From contig NZ_LMEI01000013.1 of assembly GCF_001426585.1 (NCBI RefSeq), positions 524,462-588,461 on the forward strand: 64,000 bases of DNA, given 5' to 3'. Position 1 is the first letter of the stretch. The number at the start of each line of letters is the position of its first letter. Positions 13,244 to 22,952 of this stretch are shown here, piece by piece. Made by a program: the position numbers and the translations under genes. The notes under the pieces are model-generated. The model worked only from the letters and a program-made list of their open reading frames with translations, ran no database searches and was not told the DNA's origin. This stretch comes from Streptomyces sp. Root431. Lineage in GTDB: Bacteria; Actinomycetota; Actinomycetes; Streptomycetales; Streptomycetaceae.

Positions 13244-13825
13244 CTACCCGTACGTGTCCCCGGGCCCCACGGACCCCGGCGCCCGCAGCGGCCCGTACCC
13301 CCGCCGCGGCGCCCCCGGCCCCAGCACCTTGATGACCCGCACCGTCCCGTGCCCCAGGTCCTCGTTCAGCCGGGCCACGAGCCGCGGCGCGAGCAGCCGC
13401 AGCTGCGTCGCCCACGCCGTGGAGTCGCACTGCACGGTGAGGACCCGCGCGTCCGGCTCGTCGTCGAACTTCAGCGGTACGCAGTGCTTCGCCAGGTCCT
13501 CGCCGACGATCTGCGGCCAGCGGCCCATGACCCCGCCGACCGCAGCCGGGGTCTCCCAGCCGCGCTCGGTGATCAGCCGGTTGATCGCCGCGCCGAGCGC
13601 CATCGGGTCGCGCCCGTCGGCGCGCGCGCCGGAGCGCAGTCCACCCCCTCGCCGGGCCTGCTTCTTCTGCTGCGCGGCGGCGCCCCGCGCCTTCGCCTGC
13701 TCCTTGGCGGCGCGCAGCGCGACCCGCGCCAGATCGATGCCCGAGGACTCGGGGACCTTGGGGGCTTCCGGCGGCTCCGACGCCCCGGCGCCGGACCCGG
13801 CGCCCAGTGACTGCTGCTCGCTCAT
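13244..13825 (-). CDS. DUF721/DciA-like protein (replicative helicase operator/loader)
   Basis: The protein is 193 residues: an Ala/Lys/Arg-rich N-terminal part and a C-terminal DUF721 domain (about 80-170: [38 protein letters not shown]...[17 protein letters not shown]). DUF721 proteins of the DciA group help load DnaB helicase at oriC in bacteria lacking DnaC, and no dnaC is in this window. The ATG overlaps the recF stop by 4 bp (ATGA), so translation is coupled to recF. Confidence 0.85.
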   Translation of the reverse strand: MSEQQSLGAGSGAGASEPPEAPKVPESSGIDLARVALRAAKEQAKARGAAAQQKKQARRGGGLRSGARADGRDPMALGAAINRLITERGWETPAAVGGVMGRWPQIVGEDLAKHCVPLKFDDEPDARVLTVQCDSTAWATQLRLLAPRLVARLNEDLGHGTVRVIKVLGPGAPRRGYGPLRAPGSVGPGDTYG

Positions 13826-14943
13826 ACCCGCTCCACCGTCCCGCTGGCCACCTCGTACCGCGTCCCCGCGAGGACCCCCGGCACGTCGTCGTCGACCGCC
13901 GCCGTCACGAGCACCTGCTCGCCGCCCGCCACCAGCTCCGCGAGCCGCTCGCGCCGGCGCGCGTCCAGCTCGGCGAAGACGTCGTCGAGGACGAGGACCG
14001 GCTCGTTGCCCTCGGAACGCAGCAGGTCGTACGAGGCGAGCCGCAGCGCCAGCGCGTACGACCAGGACTCGCCGTGGCTCGCGTACCCCTTCGCCGGCAG
14101 GTCGCCGAGCTTGAGCAGCAGCTCGTCCCGGTGCGGTCCGACGAGCGTCACGCCCCGCTCGATCTCCTGCTTGCGGACCTCGGCGAGGGCGGCGATCAGC
14201 TGCTCGTACAGCTCCTCGCGGGTCTGTCCGGCGCCCGGCGCGGAGGGGCGGTACTCCAGCAGAATCGGTCCGCCGCCCGGCGCCAGCTGCTCGTACGCCT
14301 TGTCGGCGAGCGGCTGGAGGGTGTGGATGAGGTCGAGGCGCTGCGCGAGCAGCTCCGCACCGGCCCGCGCGAGGTGCTGGTCCCACACGTCGAGGGTGGA
14401 CAGGTCCATGCCGCGGCCGCCGTGCCGGCGGGCCATCGCCGCCGACTTCAGGAGCGTGTTGCGCTGCTTGAGCACGCGCTCGTAGTCGGAGCGCACGCCC
14501 GCCATGCGCGGTGTGCGCGCGGTGATCAGCTCGTCGAGGAAGCGGCGCCGCTCGCCGGGGTCGCCCTTCACCAGGGCGAGGTCCTCCGGCGCGAACAGCA
14601 CGGTCCGGACGATCCCGAGGACGTCACGCGGCCTGACCTGCGAGGACCTGTTGATACGGGCACGGTTGGCCCGGCCCGGATTGAGTTCGAGCTCGATCAG
14701 CTGGGAGCGCTCGCCCTGTGTGACGGCGGCCCGGATGACGGCCCGCTCCGCCCCCATCCGTACGAGCGGGGCGTCCGAGGCGACGCGGTGGCTGCCGAGG
14801 GTCGCGAGATAGCCGACGGCCTCGACCAGGTTCGTCTTGCCCTGGCCGTTCGCGCCCACGAACGCGGTGACGCCCGGGTCGAGCGGAACCTCGACCCGGG
14901 CGTACGAGCGGAAGTCGGCCAGCGACAGATGCGTGACGTGCAT
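13822..14943 (-). CDS. recF: DNA replication/repair protein RecF
   Basis: The protein is 373 residues with an SMC-like ABC ATPase fold: Walker [15 protein letters not shown] near residue 30, the signature-like region [14 protein letters not shown] and Walker [15 protein letters not shown]. It binds gapped DNA and helps load RecA with RecO and RecR. It starts at ATG 14943, about 60 bases downstream of gnd, and overlaps the DUF721 gene by 4 bp. Confidence 0.96.
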   Translation of the reverse strand: MHVTHLSLADFRSYARVEVPLDPGVTAFVGANGQGKTNLVEAVGYLATLGSHRVASDAPLVRMGAERAVIRAAVTQGERSQLIELELNPGRANRARINRSSQVRPRDVLGIVRTVLFAPEDLALVKGDPGERRRFLDELITARTPRMAGVRSDYERVLKQRNTLLKSAAMARRHGGRGMDLSTLDVWDQHLARAGAELLAQRLDLIHTLQPLADKAYEQLAPGGGPILLEYRPSAPGAGQTREELYEQLIAALAEVRKQEIERGVTLVGPHRDELLLKLGDLPAKGYASHGESWSYALALRLASYDLLRSEGNEPVLVLDDVFAELDARRRERLAELVAGGEQVLVTAAVDDDVPGVLAGTRYEVASGTVERV

Positions 14944-15002
14944 GGTGGGCGCCGACCTTCTTCCCCCGGCGGCTGTGCACCGCGGGGTGCACAGCCTGTG
15001 GA

Positions 15003-15881
15003 TTACTTCTTCGTCTCGACCGCGTGGCCACCGAACTGGTTGCGCAGCGCGGCGATCATCTTCATCTGCGGGGAGTCGTCCTGCCGCGACGCGAACCGCG
15101 CGAACAGCGACGCGGTGATCGCCGGCAGCGGCACGGCGTTGTCGATGGCGGCCTCGACGGTCCACCGGCCCTCGCCGGAGTCCGACGCGTAGCCGCGCAG
15201 CCCGTCCAGGTGCTCGTCCTCGTCCAGCGCGTTCACCGCGAGGTCCAGCAGCCAGGAACGGATGACCGTGCCCTCCTGCCAGGAGCGGAAGACCTCGCGC
15301 ACGTCAGTGACGGAGTCGACCTTCTCCAGGAGCTCCCAGCCCTCGGCGTAGGCCTGCATCATCGCGTACTCGATGCCGTTGTGGACCATCTTCGCGAAGT
15401 GGCCGGCGCCGACCTTGCCCGCGTGCACCGAGCCGAACTCGCCCTCGGGCTTGAGCGCGTCGAAGATCGGCTGGACCTTCGCCACGTCCTCGGCGGAGCC
15501 GCCGTACATCAGCGCGTAGCCGTTCTCCAGGCCCCAGACGCCGCCGGAGACGCCGCAGTCGACGAACCCGATGCCCTTGGCCGCGAGCTCCTCGGCGTGC
15601 TTCTCGTCGTCGGTCCAGCGGGAGTTCCCGCCGTCCACGACGATGTCGCCGGGGGCGAGCAGGTCGGCCAGCTCGTCGATCGTGGACTGGGTCGCGGCAC
15701 CGGCGGGGACCATGACCCACACGACGCGCGGACCCTTGAGCTTGCCCACAAGCTCTTCGAGGCTGTGGACATCGGCGAGGTCCGGGTTGCGGTCGTATCC
15801 GATGACGGTGTGGCCTGCGCGGCGGATGCGCTCGCGCATGTTGCCGCCCATCTTGCCGAGACCGACGAGACCGAGCTCCAT
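15003..15881 (-). CDS. gnd: 6-phosphogluconate dehydrogenase, decarboxylating (short form)
   Basis: The protein is 292 residues, the length of the short (GndA-like) class. The NADP-binding motif [12 protein letters not shown] is N-terminal, followed by VVDGGNSRW and [14 protein letters not shown] and the catalytic region [13 protein letters not shown]. It converts 6-phosphogluconate to ribulose-5-phosphate with NADPH formation. The ATG at 15881 lacks a strong ribosome site but aligns with the Rossmann start. Its insertion between dnaN and recF is characteristic of Streptomyces; why a pentose-phosphate gene sits there is unexplained. Confidence 0.95.
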   Translation of the reverse strand: MELGLVGLGKMGGNMRERIRRAGHTVIGYDRNPDLADVHSLEELVGKLKGPRVVWVMVPAGAATQSTIDELADLLAPGDIVVDGGNSRWTDDEKHAEELAAKGIGFVDCGVSGGVWGLENGYALMYGGSAEDVAKVQPIFDALKPEGEFGSVHAGKVGAGHFAKMVHNGIEYAMMQAYAEGWELLEKVDSVTDVREVFRSWQEGTVIRSWLLDLAVNALDEDEHLDGLRGYASDSGEGRWTVEAAIDNAVPLPAITASLFARFASRQDDSPQMKMIAALRNQFGGHAVETKK

Positions 15882-16003
15882 CAGAAATTCCTTAAGCGTC
15901 GTGTGCGGTGTACCCGGGTCCGAGCCTACGCCCGGCCCCGGGTGCACACCTGTGGGGTCAGCCGCTCAGGCGACGACCCCCACGAGGCGCGTTCGGCCAG
16001 GCC

Positions 16004-17134
16004 TCAGCCGCTGAGCCGCACCGGCATGATCAGGTACTTGTAGGCCTCGTCCGCCTCGGCGTCCAGGGCCGGCTTGCCGCTGAGCAGCGCCGGCTTCGTG
16101 GAGGTCGTGAAGGAGAGCTGGGCGACCGGGGAGTCGATCGCGCTCAGGCCGTCCAGGAGGAAGGTCGGGTTGAAGGCGATCGAGATGTCGTCGCCCTCCA
16201 GCTGCGCGTCCACACGCTCCACAGCCTGTGCGTCGTCGCTGGAGCCGGCCTCCAGGATGAGCACGCCCTGCTCGAAGCTCAGACGGACCGGCGTGTTGCG
16301 CTCGGCGACCAGGGCCACGCGCTTGACGGCCTCGACGAAGGGCGCGGTCTCGATCACCGCGACCGAGTTGAACTCGGTGGGGAAGAGCGTGCGGTACTTC
16401 GGCAGGTCGCCCTCGAGCAGCCGGGTGGTGGTGCGGCGCCCCGCGCCCTCGAAGCCGATGAGGCCCTCGCCCTTGCCGGAGCCGGAGAGCGCCAGCGTGA
16501 CCGTGTCGCCGCTCGTGAGCGCCTTGGCGGTGTCCAGGAGGGTCTTCGCGGGCACCAGGGCGACCGCGGAGGCGTCCGGGGACTCCGGCTTCCACAGGAA
16601 CTCGCGGACCGCGAAGCGGTAGCGGTCGGTGGAGGCCAGGGTGACCGTGTCGCCCTCGATCTCGATGCGCACACCGGTGAGGACGGGCAGCGTGTCGTCA
16701 CGGCCGGCGGCGATGGCCACCTGCGCGGCGGCGGAGGCGAAGACCTCACCGGGGACGGTGCCGGTCGCGGTGGGCATCTCCGGCAGTGCCGGGTACTCCT
16801 CCACAGGCAGAGTGTGGAGGGTGAAGCGGGAGGAGCCGCAGACCACGGTCGCCCGTACACCGTCTGTGGAAATCTCCACCGGCCGGTTGGGGAGGGCGCG
16901 GCAGATGTCGGCGAGCAGCCGGCCGGAGACCAGGACGGTGCCGTCCTCCTCGACCTCCGCCTCGACGGAGACCCGGGCCGAGACCTCGTAGTCGAAGCTC
17001 GAGAAGCTCAGCGCGCCGTCCTCGGCCTTCAGCAGAAGGCCCGCGAGTACGGGAGCCGGCGGACGGGCCGGGAGGCTGCGGGCCACCCAGGCCACCGCCT
17101 CGGCAAGTACGTCGCGCTCCACCCGGATCTTCAC
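16004..17134 (-). CDS. dnaN: DNA polymerase III beta subunit (sliding clamp)
   Basis: The protein is 376 residues with three tandem clamp domains; typical stretches are MKIRVERDVLAEAVAWVARSLP at the start, FAVREFLWKPE mid-protein and the C-terminal PVRLSG. The clamp tethers polymerase III and other proteins to DNA. It starts beside the left end of oriC and is transcribed away from it. The start codon is ATG at 17134. Confidence 0.98.
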   Translation of the reverse strand: MKIRVERDVLAEAVAWVARSLPARPPAPVLAGLLLKAEDGALSFSSFDYEVSARVSVEAEVEEDGTVLVSGRLLADICRALPNRPVEISTDGVRATVVCGSSRFTLHTLPVEEYPALPEMPTATGTVPGEVFASAAAQVAIAAGRDDTLPVLTGVRIEIEGDTVTLASTDRYRFAVREFLWKPESPDASAVALVPAKTLLDTAKALTSGDTVTLALSGSGKGEGLIGFEGAGRRTTTRLLEGDLPKYRTLFPTEFNSVAVIETAPFVEAVKRVALVAERNTPVRLSFEQGVLILEAGSSDDAQAVERVDAQLEGDDISIAFNPTFLLDGLSAIDSPVAQLSFTTSTKPALLSGKPALDAEADEAYKYLIMPVRLSG

Positions 17135-17142
17135 CGGAACCG

Positions 17143-17913
17143 CCTCCTGCTTGTTGCTGGCTCTTCGTCGACTGCGGGAACCAGTCTGACGTACGCCGCC
17201 GACACTCGGTGCTGCTCGGGGTCAAGTCGCGACGAGGGCGCGTCGGAGCTCCGGCGGCGAGTTGTGCACAGGCCCCACTTCGAAGCGGATTCCTAGCTAA
17301 CTCTAAGTGGGAGTAGTAGTAGGGCCTGTGGAAACGGTGGATAACGTCGTTTTCGCAGGTCAGGCCCAGTTTTTTGTCCACCGACCCTGTGGGTGGAACC
17401 CGTGGAAAACCAGGGCTCTCTGTGGACACCCAAAAGTTCTGCACACCCGGTACACAGGCCATGGGGAGTTCTCCCCAGCGCTGTCCCCAGCTTTACCCAC
17501 GTTCCCCACAGCCCAACCGTCTCCCTTGGTGTGACCGCTTTCACTCGACGCGGTGAGGCCGGGCGATTCGTTGCCGAACAGTGGACAGGGGTGTGGAGAA
17601 GCTGTGGGCAACCACCGGCCCCCTGTGGGCAGCCAGTGGACAACTTTCCGGGCCCCCTGTGGACGAAGATTTCATCCACAGGCTGTGGAAAGAAGTTGCC
17701 AACAAATCCACAAGGGCCTGACCTGGGGTGATGATCTGTCACCAGCCGGACCTGTGGACACAATCCGGATAACTCGACAGTCCCCACCCTGTGGACGGGA
17801 GATCATCCCCCAATCTGTGGAGAACCCGCCACCGGAACGGAGTAATCGAACACCCCGCGCTCGTACACAGCTGTGCACAGCGAACAGGGGCACCCTCGGA
17901 AGGGGTTCGAGAA
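17143..17913. other. oriC, chromosomal replication origin
   Basis: This non-coding stretch between dnaN and dnaA is packed with 9-mers related to the Streptomyces DnaA box TTGTCCACA in both orientations. Nine have a single mismatch: 17262-17270, 17374-17382, 17421-17429, 17592-17600, 17603-17611, 17635-17643, 17658-17666, 17753-17761 and 17816-17824. At least nine more have two mismatches (for example 17336, 17580, 17624, 17672, 17684, 17790). About nineteen boxes of mostly imperfect sequence is what is known for Streptomyces oriC. None inside the region is a perfect consensus. Confidence 0.93.
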
Positions 17914-17957
17914 CGCCGAAGGGCGCCCCAGGAGGTGTCCTGGAGCGCCCTTCGGCG
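17914..17957 (-). terminator. dnaA terminator
   Basis: A long hairpin (13-bp outer stem CGCCGAAGGGCGC at 17914-17926 with 17945-17957, plus an inner CCAGGA/TCCTGG stem) lies 20 bases downstream of the dnaA stop codon. It insulates oriC from dnaA transcription. Confidence 0.85.
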
Positions 17958-17976
17958 GTGCTGCGGCGGCGGTCCG

Positions 17977-19731
17977 TCAGCCGTTCTTGATGCGGTTCGT
18001 GAGCTCGGTGACCTGGTTGTAGATGGAGCGCCGCTCCGCCATCAGCGCGCGGATCTTCCGGTCCGCGTGCATCACCGTCGTGTGGTCGCGGCCGCCGAAC
18101 TGCGCGCCGATCTTCGGCAGCGACAGGTCCGTCAGCTCACGGCACAGGTACATCGCGATCTGCCGCGCCGTCACCAGCACGCGGCTGCGCGACGATCCGC
18201 AGAGGTCCTCCACCGTCAGCCCGAAGTAGTCGGCCGTGGCCGCCATGATCGCGGGGGCGGTGATCTCCGGCGAGCTGTCCTCGCCGCCGGGGATCAGGTC
18301 CTTCAGGACGATCTCGGTGAGTCCGAGGTCCACCGGCTGCCGGTTGAGGCTCGCGAAGGCCGTCACCCGGATCAGCGCGCCTTCCAGCTCGCGGATGTTC
18401 CGCGAGATCCGGGAGGCGATGAACTCCAGCACCTCCGGCGGGGCGTTGAGCTGCTCCTGTACGGCCTTCTTGCGGAGGATCGCGATCCGCGTCTCCAGCT
18501 CGGGCGGCTGCACGTCGGTGGTGAGACCCCACTCGAAGCGGTTGCGGAGCCGGTCCTCCAGCGTGACCAGCTGCTTGGGCGGCCGGTCCGAGGAGAGCAC
18601 GATCTGCTTGTTCGCGTTGTGCAGCGTATTGAAGGTGTGGAAGAACTCCTCCTGCGTCGACTCCTTGCTCGCGAGGAACTGGATGTCGTCGACGAGCAGG
18701 ATGTCCACATCGCGGTAGCGCTTGCGGAAGGCGTCGCCCTTGCCGTCGCGGATCGAGTTGATGAACTCGTTGGTGAACTCCTCGGAGCTCACGTACCGCA
18801 CGCGCGTGCCCGGGTAGAGGCTCCGCGCGTAGTGGCCGATGGCGTGCAGCAGGTGGGTCTTGCCGAGCCCCGACTCCCCGTAGATGAAGAGCGGGTTGTA
18901 CGCCTTCGCCGGCGCCTCGGCCACCGCGACGGCGGCGGCGTGCGCGAAGCGGTTCGAGGAACCGATGACGAAGGTGTCGAAGAGGTACTTGGGGTTCAGC
19001 CGCGCGTGCTGCTCGCCCGGTGCGCCGGAGCCCTGCCCGGAGGAGGAGCCGGGACCGCCGTGGACCGGACCGCCGCCGGGCCGGGGGCCGGGGCGGGCGC
19101 CGGGGCCCTGCGGGTCGGGCAGCTCGGCGCGCTCGGGCCGCTGCGGCTGCTCGTATCCCCGGGAGGGCTCGTCATAGCGGGTCTGCCGGGACTGCTCCGG
19201 ACCGGTGTACGGGGCACGCTCCTGGTAGCCGCCGAGCCGCGGCTGCTGCCAGGACAGGTCCTCCTGCGTGCGCGGCCAGGCGCCGGGGTCGGGCCGCTGC
19301 GGCTGCTGGTAGTCCGGGTAGGCCGGCCGCGCGGTGGGCAGCCCGTCGTCGGGCATCGGACGGTGACCGTAGCCTTCGTACTTCTCGTACGGCTCGGGCT
19401 GCTGGCGGTCGTCGTAGCGGGGCTGCTGCGTCGGCGGCGCGGGCGGGGTCGGTTCACCGACGGAGTCGTCGACGGTGATCGCGATCCGGATCGGGCGACC
19501 GCACTCACGGCTCAGGGTCTCGCTGATCAGCGGAGCGAGCCGGCCCTCGAGGACGCGCTTGCCCCACTCGTTGGGTACGGCGAGGAGAGCGGTGTCCGCG
19601 ACCAGGGCCAGCGGCTGGCAGCGCTCGATCCACTGCTTGTCCTTGGCTTCGATCCCCTGCTGGCCTTCGCCGAGAAGGTACTCGAGGACGCGTGGCCACA
19701 CTGCGGCAAGATCGGCAGGTACGTCAGCCAC
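17977..19731 (-). CDS. dnaA: Chromosomal replication initiator DnaA
   Basis: The protein is 584 residues from GTG 19731 ([23 protein letters not shown]). Domain I is N-terminal; domain II (about residues 95-255) is a very long Pro/Gln/Arg/Tyr-rich linker typical of Streptomyces; domain III has Walker [12 protein letters not shown] and Walker [15 protein letters not shown]; domain IV has the DNA-binding signature [14 protein letters not shown]. It binds oriC boxes and melts the origin. The ribosome site is weak. A consensus DnaA box lies upstream (19889), suggesting autoregulation. Confidence 0.98.
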   Translation of the reverse strand: MADVPADLAAVWPRVLEYLLGEGQQGIEAKDKQWIERCQPLALVADTALLAVPNEWGKRVLEGRLAPLISETLSRECGRPIRIAITVDDSVGEPTPPAPPTQQPRYDDRQQPEPYEKYEGYGHRPMPDDGLPTARPAYPDYQQPQRPDPGAWPRTQEDLSWQQPRLGGYQERAPYTGPEQSRQTRYDEPSRGYEQPQRPERAELPDPQGPGARPGPRPGGGPVHGGPGSSSGQGSGAPGEQHARLNPKYLFDTFVIGSSNRFAHAAAVAVAEAPAKAYNPLFIYGESGLGKTHLLHAIGHYARSLYPGTRVRYVSSEEFTNEFINSIRDGKGDAFRKRYRDVDILLVDDIQFLASKESTQEEFFHTFNTLHNANKQIVLSSDRPPKQLVTLEDRLRNRFEWGLTTDVQPPELETRIAILRKKAVQEQLNAPPEVLEFIASRISRNIRELEGALIRVTAFASLNRQPVDLGLTEIVLKDLIPGGEDSSPEITAPAIMAATADYFGLTVEDLCGSSRSRVLVTARQIAMYLCRELTDLSLPKIGAQFGGRDHTTVMHADRKIRALMAERRSIYNQVTELTNRIKNG

Positions 19732-20126
19732 GGGGCACGCTTTCTCGCAGGTCCCACGATGGTGTGGTTCTCGGGGACGGTGGGTCGAAGTCCGTGAGGA
19801 CGGGTCCGTTGAGGACAGGTGAGGACAGAACGGAAAAGACTGTGGAGTCTCACCACGGTAGTCGGGGCGGCTGACGTGGTTCAAGTTGTTGTCCACAGCC
19901 TGTGCATAATGGACCATGGCGACAGGTCGGTTTGACCGGATGGCGTAGCCGCGCGTACCGTGACCAGGTCGAGTTGTCGATGGCTGCTGCCGCCTGCCTC
20001 CGATGGGCAAAGATCACGTTTTGTGATCGCGAAGCGGTGCTATCGGGCGTTACGAGCTACTCGTGGGCGCACGGTGACAGCCAGGCGATGTCCCGCCACC
20101 ACCCGAATCATTTCTGGAGCCCCCGA
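19732..20126. promoter_or_regulatory. Divergent dnaA / rpmH promoter region
   Basis: This 395-bp gap must hold both the dnaA promoter (leftward) and the rpmH operon promoter (rightward). On the reverse strand CATTAT (19905-19910) could be a dnaA -10 element and lies a few bases from the consensus DnaA box at 19889-19897. An inverted repeat GATCACGTTTTGTGATC lies at 20012-20028. No gene is seen. Confidence 0.7.
19889..19897 (+). promoter_or_regulatory. Consensus DnaA box in the dnaA promoter region
   Basis: TTGTCCACA is a perfect match to the Streptomyces DnaA-box consensus, in contrast to the imperfect boxes of oriC. It lies about 160 bases before the dnaA start and may mediate repression of dnaA by its own product, as described for other DnaA systems. 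Confidence 0.8.
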
Positions 20127-20264
20127 GTGAGCAAGCGCACCTTCCAGCCGAACAACCGTCGTCGCGCGAAGACCCACGGCTTCCGCCTGCGCATGCGCAC
20201 CCGTGCCGGCCGCGCCATCCTGGCGAACCGCCGTGGCAAGGGTCGCGCGAGCCTGTCCGCCTGA
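20127..20264 (+). CDS. rpmH: 50S ribosomal protein L34
   Basis: This 45-residue, strongly basic protein ([20 protein letters not shown]...GKGRASLSA) is a full-length L34. The GTG start at 20127 follows TGGAG. It leads the conserved rpmH-rnpA-yidD-yidC-jag cluster that diverges from dnaA. Confidence 0.97.
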   Translation: MSKRTFQPNNRRRAKTHGFRLRMRTRAGRAILANRRGKGRASLSA

Positions 20265-20285
20265 TCCACTTAAACAGGTCATGAC

Positions 20286-20657
20286 GTGCTGCCTACCGAG
20301 AATCGGCTGAGGCGGCGCGAGGACTTCGCAACCGCGGTACGCCGAGGTCGCCGGGCTGGTCGCCCGCTCCTCGTCGTCCACCTACGCAGCGGTGCAACGG
20401 ACCCGCACGCGCCTGGGGAGAGCGCTCCCCCGACGCGTGCGGGTTTCGTCGTGAGCAAGGCCGTGGGCGGTGCGGTCGTACGCACCCAGGTGAAGCGTCG
20501 CCTGCGCCATCTCCTCCGCGACCGACTGTCCGAGCTGCCCCCCGGTAGCCTGGTGGTCGTACGGGCGTTGCCCGGAGCCGGTGACGCCGACCACGCACAG
20601 CTGGCCCGAGACCTGGACGCCGCTTTTCAGCGGTTGCTGGGAGGGGGCACGCGATGA
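20286..20657 (+). CDS. rnpA: Ribonuclease P protein component
   Basis: The protein is 123 residues and basic, with the signature [29 protein letters not shown] (RNR-type motif) and N-terminal [14 protein letters not shown]. It assists the RNase P RNA in 5' maturation of tRNAs. GTG start 21 bases after rpmH; its last codons overlap the yidD start by 4 bp. Confidence 0.96.
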   Translation: MLPTENRLRRREDFATAVRRGRRAGRPLLVVHLRSGATDPHAPGESAPPTRAGFVVSKAVGGAVVRTQVKRRLRHLLRDRLSELPPGSLVVVRALPGAGDADHAQLARDLDAAFQRLLGGGTR

Positions 20658-20980
20658 AGTACCCGCTGCTGGCTCTCATCAAGCTGTACCAGTGGACGAT
20701 CAGCCCTCTTCTGGGGCCCGTCTGCCGGTACTACCCGTCGTGTTCCCACTACGGATTCACGGCCATCGACCGGCATGGCGCGATCAAGGGCACGGCCCTG
20801 ACCGCCTGGCGCATCCTGCGGTGCAACCCGTGGTCGCCCGGCGGTGTGGACCATGTCCCCCCGCGGAAGCGCCCTCGCTGGCACGAAATGCTGAGGAACG
20901 CGCTGCGCGGCGACAAGGGCGGGTCCACCGCCGAGACGAGCCCGGCCGCCGAGACCTCGCCCAATGCTCAAGGAGCCTGA
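20654..20980 (+). CDS. yidD: Membrane protein insertion efficiency factor YidD
   Basis: The protein is 108 residues and contains the family core [27 protein letters not shown] and [17 protein letters not shown], with an amphipathic N-terminus. It is proposed to aid YidC-dependent membrane insertion. The ATGA overlap with rnpA and its place before yidC are conserved. The C-terminal tail is longer and low in complexity. Confidence 0.95.
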   Translation: MKYPLLALIKLYQWTISPLLGPVCRYYPSCSHYGFTAIDRHGAIKGTALTAWRILRCNPWSPGGVDHVPPRKRPRWHEMLRNALRGDKGGSTAETSPAAETSPNAQGA

Positions 20981-20983
20981 TTA

Positions 20984-22309
20984 GTGGACACGATTGCCAG
21001 TCTGTTCAGCTTCATCACCTGGCCCGTTTCCTGGGTCATCGTCCAGTTCCACAAGGTGTACGGGGCGGTCTTCGGCCCTGACACGGGCTGGGCCTGGGGC
21101 CTGTCCATCGTGTCTCTCGTGGTGCTGATCCGTATCTGTCTGATCCCGCTGTTCGTCAAGCAGATCAAGTCGACGCGGAACATGCAGGCGCTCCAGCCGA
21201 AGATGAAGGCGATCCAGGAGCGCTACAAGAGCGACAAGCAGCGTCAGTCCGAAGAGATGATGAAGCTGTACAAGGAGACGGGTACCAACCCGCTCTCCTC
21301 GTGCCTTCCCATCCTGGCGCAGTCGCCGTTCTTCTTCGCCCTGTACCACGTGCTGTCCTCGATCGCCTCCGGCAAGGAGATCGGTGTCATCGACGGCCCG
21401 CTGCTCGCCAGCGCCCGTCAGGCTCACATCTTCGGCGCCCCGCTGGCCGCGAAGTTCACCGACAGCGCCGCTGAGGTCGCCGCTCTCGACGCTTCGCTGA
21501 CCTCGGTCCGCATCGTCACCGCGGTCATGATCGTCCTGATGTCGGCCTCGCAGTTCTTCACGCAGCGCCAGCTGATGATGAAGAACGTCGACCTCTCGGT
21601 GAAGACCCCGTACATGCAGCAGCAGAAGATGCTCATGTACATCTTCCCGGTGATCTTCGCCGTCATGGGTATCAACTTCCCCGTCGGTGTCCTCGTCTAC
21701 TGGCTGACCACCAACGTGTGGACCATGGGCCAGCAGATGTACGTGATCAACCAGAACCCGACCCCGGGCAGCAAGGCGCAGGACTCCTACCTCCAGCGCC
21801 TGCTGAAGAGCGTCACCGCGCACGGTGAGGTCCGCGGCCGCCGTCGGAAGAACATCGTCAAGGTCATCGTCGCCAAGGGCGGCGACCGCAACGAGAACGA
21901 GCGCCGCTTCTTCGCGGGTCTGACCAAGGCCGGTTTCGCGGCCCAGGCCGACGGCACCGTGATCAAGAGCGACACGATCGAGGCCGAGGCCGAGGGCGGC
22001 GCCACCGCCAAGCGCCAGCAGCCCAAGCGTCAGACCAAGGCCCAGCGCCAGGCTGCTGCGGCGCAGCACGTCGTGGCGAAGGACGCCGAGGAAGACTCCG
22101 AGCCGGCCGCCGAGCAGGCGACCACCTCGCTGGAGAAGAAGCCGCAGGATTCGGCCAAGGCCGACGCCGAGGCGAAGGACGAGGCGCAGGACCAGGCGCA
22201 GGGCGACAAGCCCGCGCGCCCCCGCGCCAACTCCGGCGGCTCCCGCCAGGGCAAGTCCGGTCAGCGCAAGGGTCAGCAGCGGCCCAAGCACCCGTCGTCC
22301 AAGAAGTAA
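20984..22309 (+). CDS. yidC: Membrane protein insertase YidC
   Basis: The protein is 441 residues. It has an N-terminal helix ([15 protein letters not shown]), the YidC/Oxa1 core with helices such as [23 protein letters not shown], a cytoplasmic coiled segment [26 protein letters not shown], and [20 protein letters not shown] charged Ala/Lys/Gln-rich tail of about 140 residues is typical of actinobacterial forms. It inserts and folds inner-membrane proteins. The start is GTG 20984, 4 bases after yidD. Confidence 0.96.
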   Translation: MDTIASLFSFITWPVSWVIVQFHKVYGAVFGPDTGWAWGLSIVSLVVLIRICLIPLFVKQIKSTRNMQALQPKMKAIQERYKSDKQRQSEEMMKLYKETGTNPLSSCLPILAQSPFFFALYHVLSSIASGKEIGVIDGPLLASARQAHIFGAPLAAKFTDSAAEVAALDASLTSVRIVTAVMIVLMSASQFFTQRQLMMKNVDLSVKTPYMQQQKMLMYIFPVIFAVMGINFPVGVLVYWLTTNVWTMGQQMYVINQNPTPGSKAQDSYLQRLLKSVTAHGEVRGRRRKNIVKVIVAKGGDRNENERRFFAGLTKAGFAAQADGTVIKSDTIEAEAEGGATAKRQQPKRQTKAQRQAAAAQHVVAKDAEEDSEPAAEQATTSLEKKPQDSAKADAEAKDEAQDQAQGDKPARPRANSGGSRQGKSGQRKGQQRPKHPSSKK

Positions 22310-22323
22310 GAAGGAGACCATCC

Positions 22324-22836
22324 GTGACGGAAGGCATCACCTCCGCCGCCGCCGAGGGTGGCGACACCCTGACCCGCCTGGAGCAGGAGGGTGAGATCGC
22401 GGCCGACTACCTCGAGGGTCTGCTCGACATCGCCGATCTCGACGGCGACATCGACATGGACGTCGAGGCGGACCGCGCCGCGGTCTCGATCGTCAGCGAC
22501 TCCAGCAGCCGTGACCTGCAGAAGCTCGTGGGCCGCGACGGCGAGGTCCTGGAGGCTCTCCAGGAGCTGACGCGCCTGGCCGTGCACCGTGAGACGGGCG
22601 ACCGCAGCCGGCTCATGCTCGACATCGCCGGTTTCCGCGCCCAGAAGCGCACCGAGCTCGCCGAGCTGGGCGCCAAGGCCGCGGACGAGGTCAAGTCCAG
22701 CGGGCAGCCGGTCAAGCTGGACCCGATGACGCCGTTCGAGCGCAAGGTCGTGCACGACGCGATCGCCGCGGCCGGTCTGCGCAGCGAGTCCGAGGGCGAG
22801 GAGCCGGAGCGCTTCGTCGTCGTGCTCCCGGCCTGA
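22324..22836 (+). CDS. jag: Jag/KhpB-type KH-R3H RNA-binding protein
   Basis: The protein is 170 residues. A KH-like domain (VSIVSDSSSRDLQKLVGRDGEVLEALQEL) and a C-terminal R3H domain (PMTPFERKVVHDAIAAAGLRSESEGEEPERFVVV) are clear. The N-terminal Jag domain present in Firmicutes is replaced by an acidic segment. It binds RNA and in other bacteria affects cell shape and division. It follows yidC by 14 bases with AGAAGGAGA as ribosome site. Confidence 0.93.
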   Translation: MTEGITSAAAEGGDTLTRLEQEGEIAADYLEGLLDIADLDGDIDMDVEADRAAVSIVSDSSSRDLQKLVGRDGEVLEALQELTRLAVHRETGDRSRLMLDIAGFRAQKRTELAELGAKAADEVKSSGQPVKLDPMTPFERKVVHDAIAAAGLRSESEGEEPERFVVVLPA

Positions 22837-22850
22837 TCCTTCTCGTAGTG

Positions 22851-22885
22851 TCGGCCCCGTCTGTTCACAGGCGGGGCCGATCTTT
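22851..22885 (+). terminator. Terminator after jag
   Basis: A 9-bp stem TCGGCCCCG (22851-22859) pairs with 22872-22880 and is followed by TCTTT. It closes the rpmH-jag operon before rsmG. Confidence 0.85.
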
Positions 22886-22952
22886 GTCAGCCTGATAGTC
22901 AGCCACCACAGTGCGCCCGCAGGATTGCGTGCGGTACGGAAGGACGGTTCCC

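Noticed and set aside
15765-15775. DnaA box inside gnd
   Set aside because: A single one-mismatch 9-mer inside a coding region is expected by chance and is not clustered.
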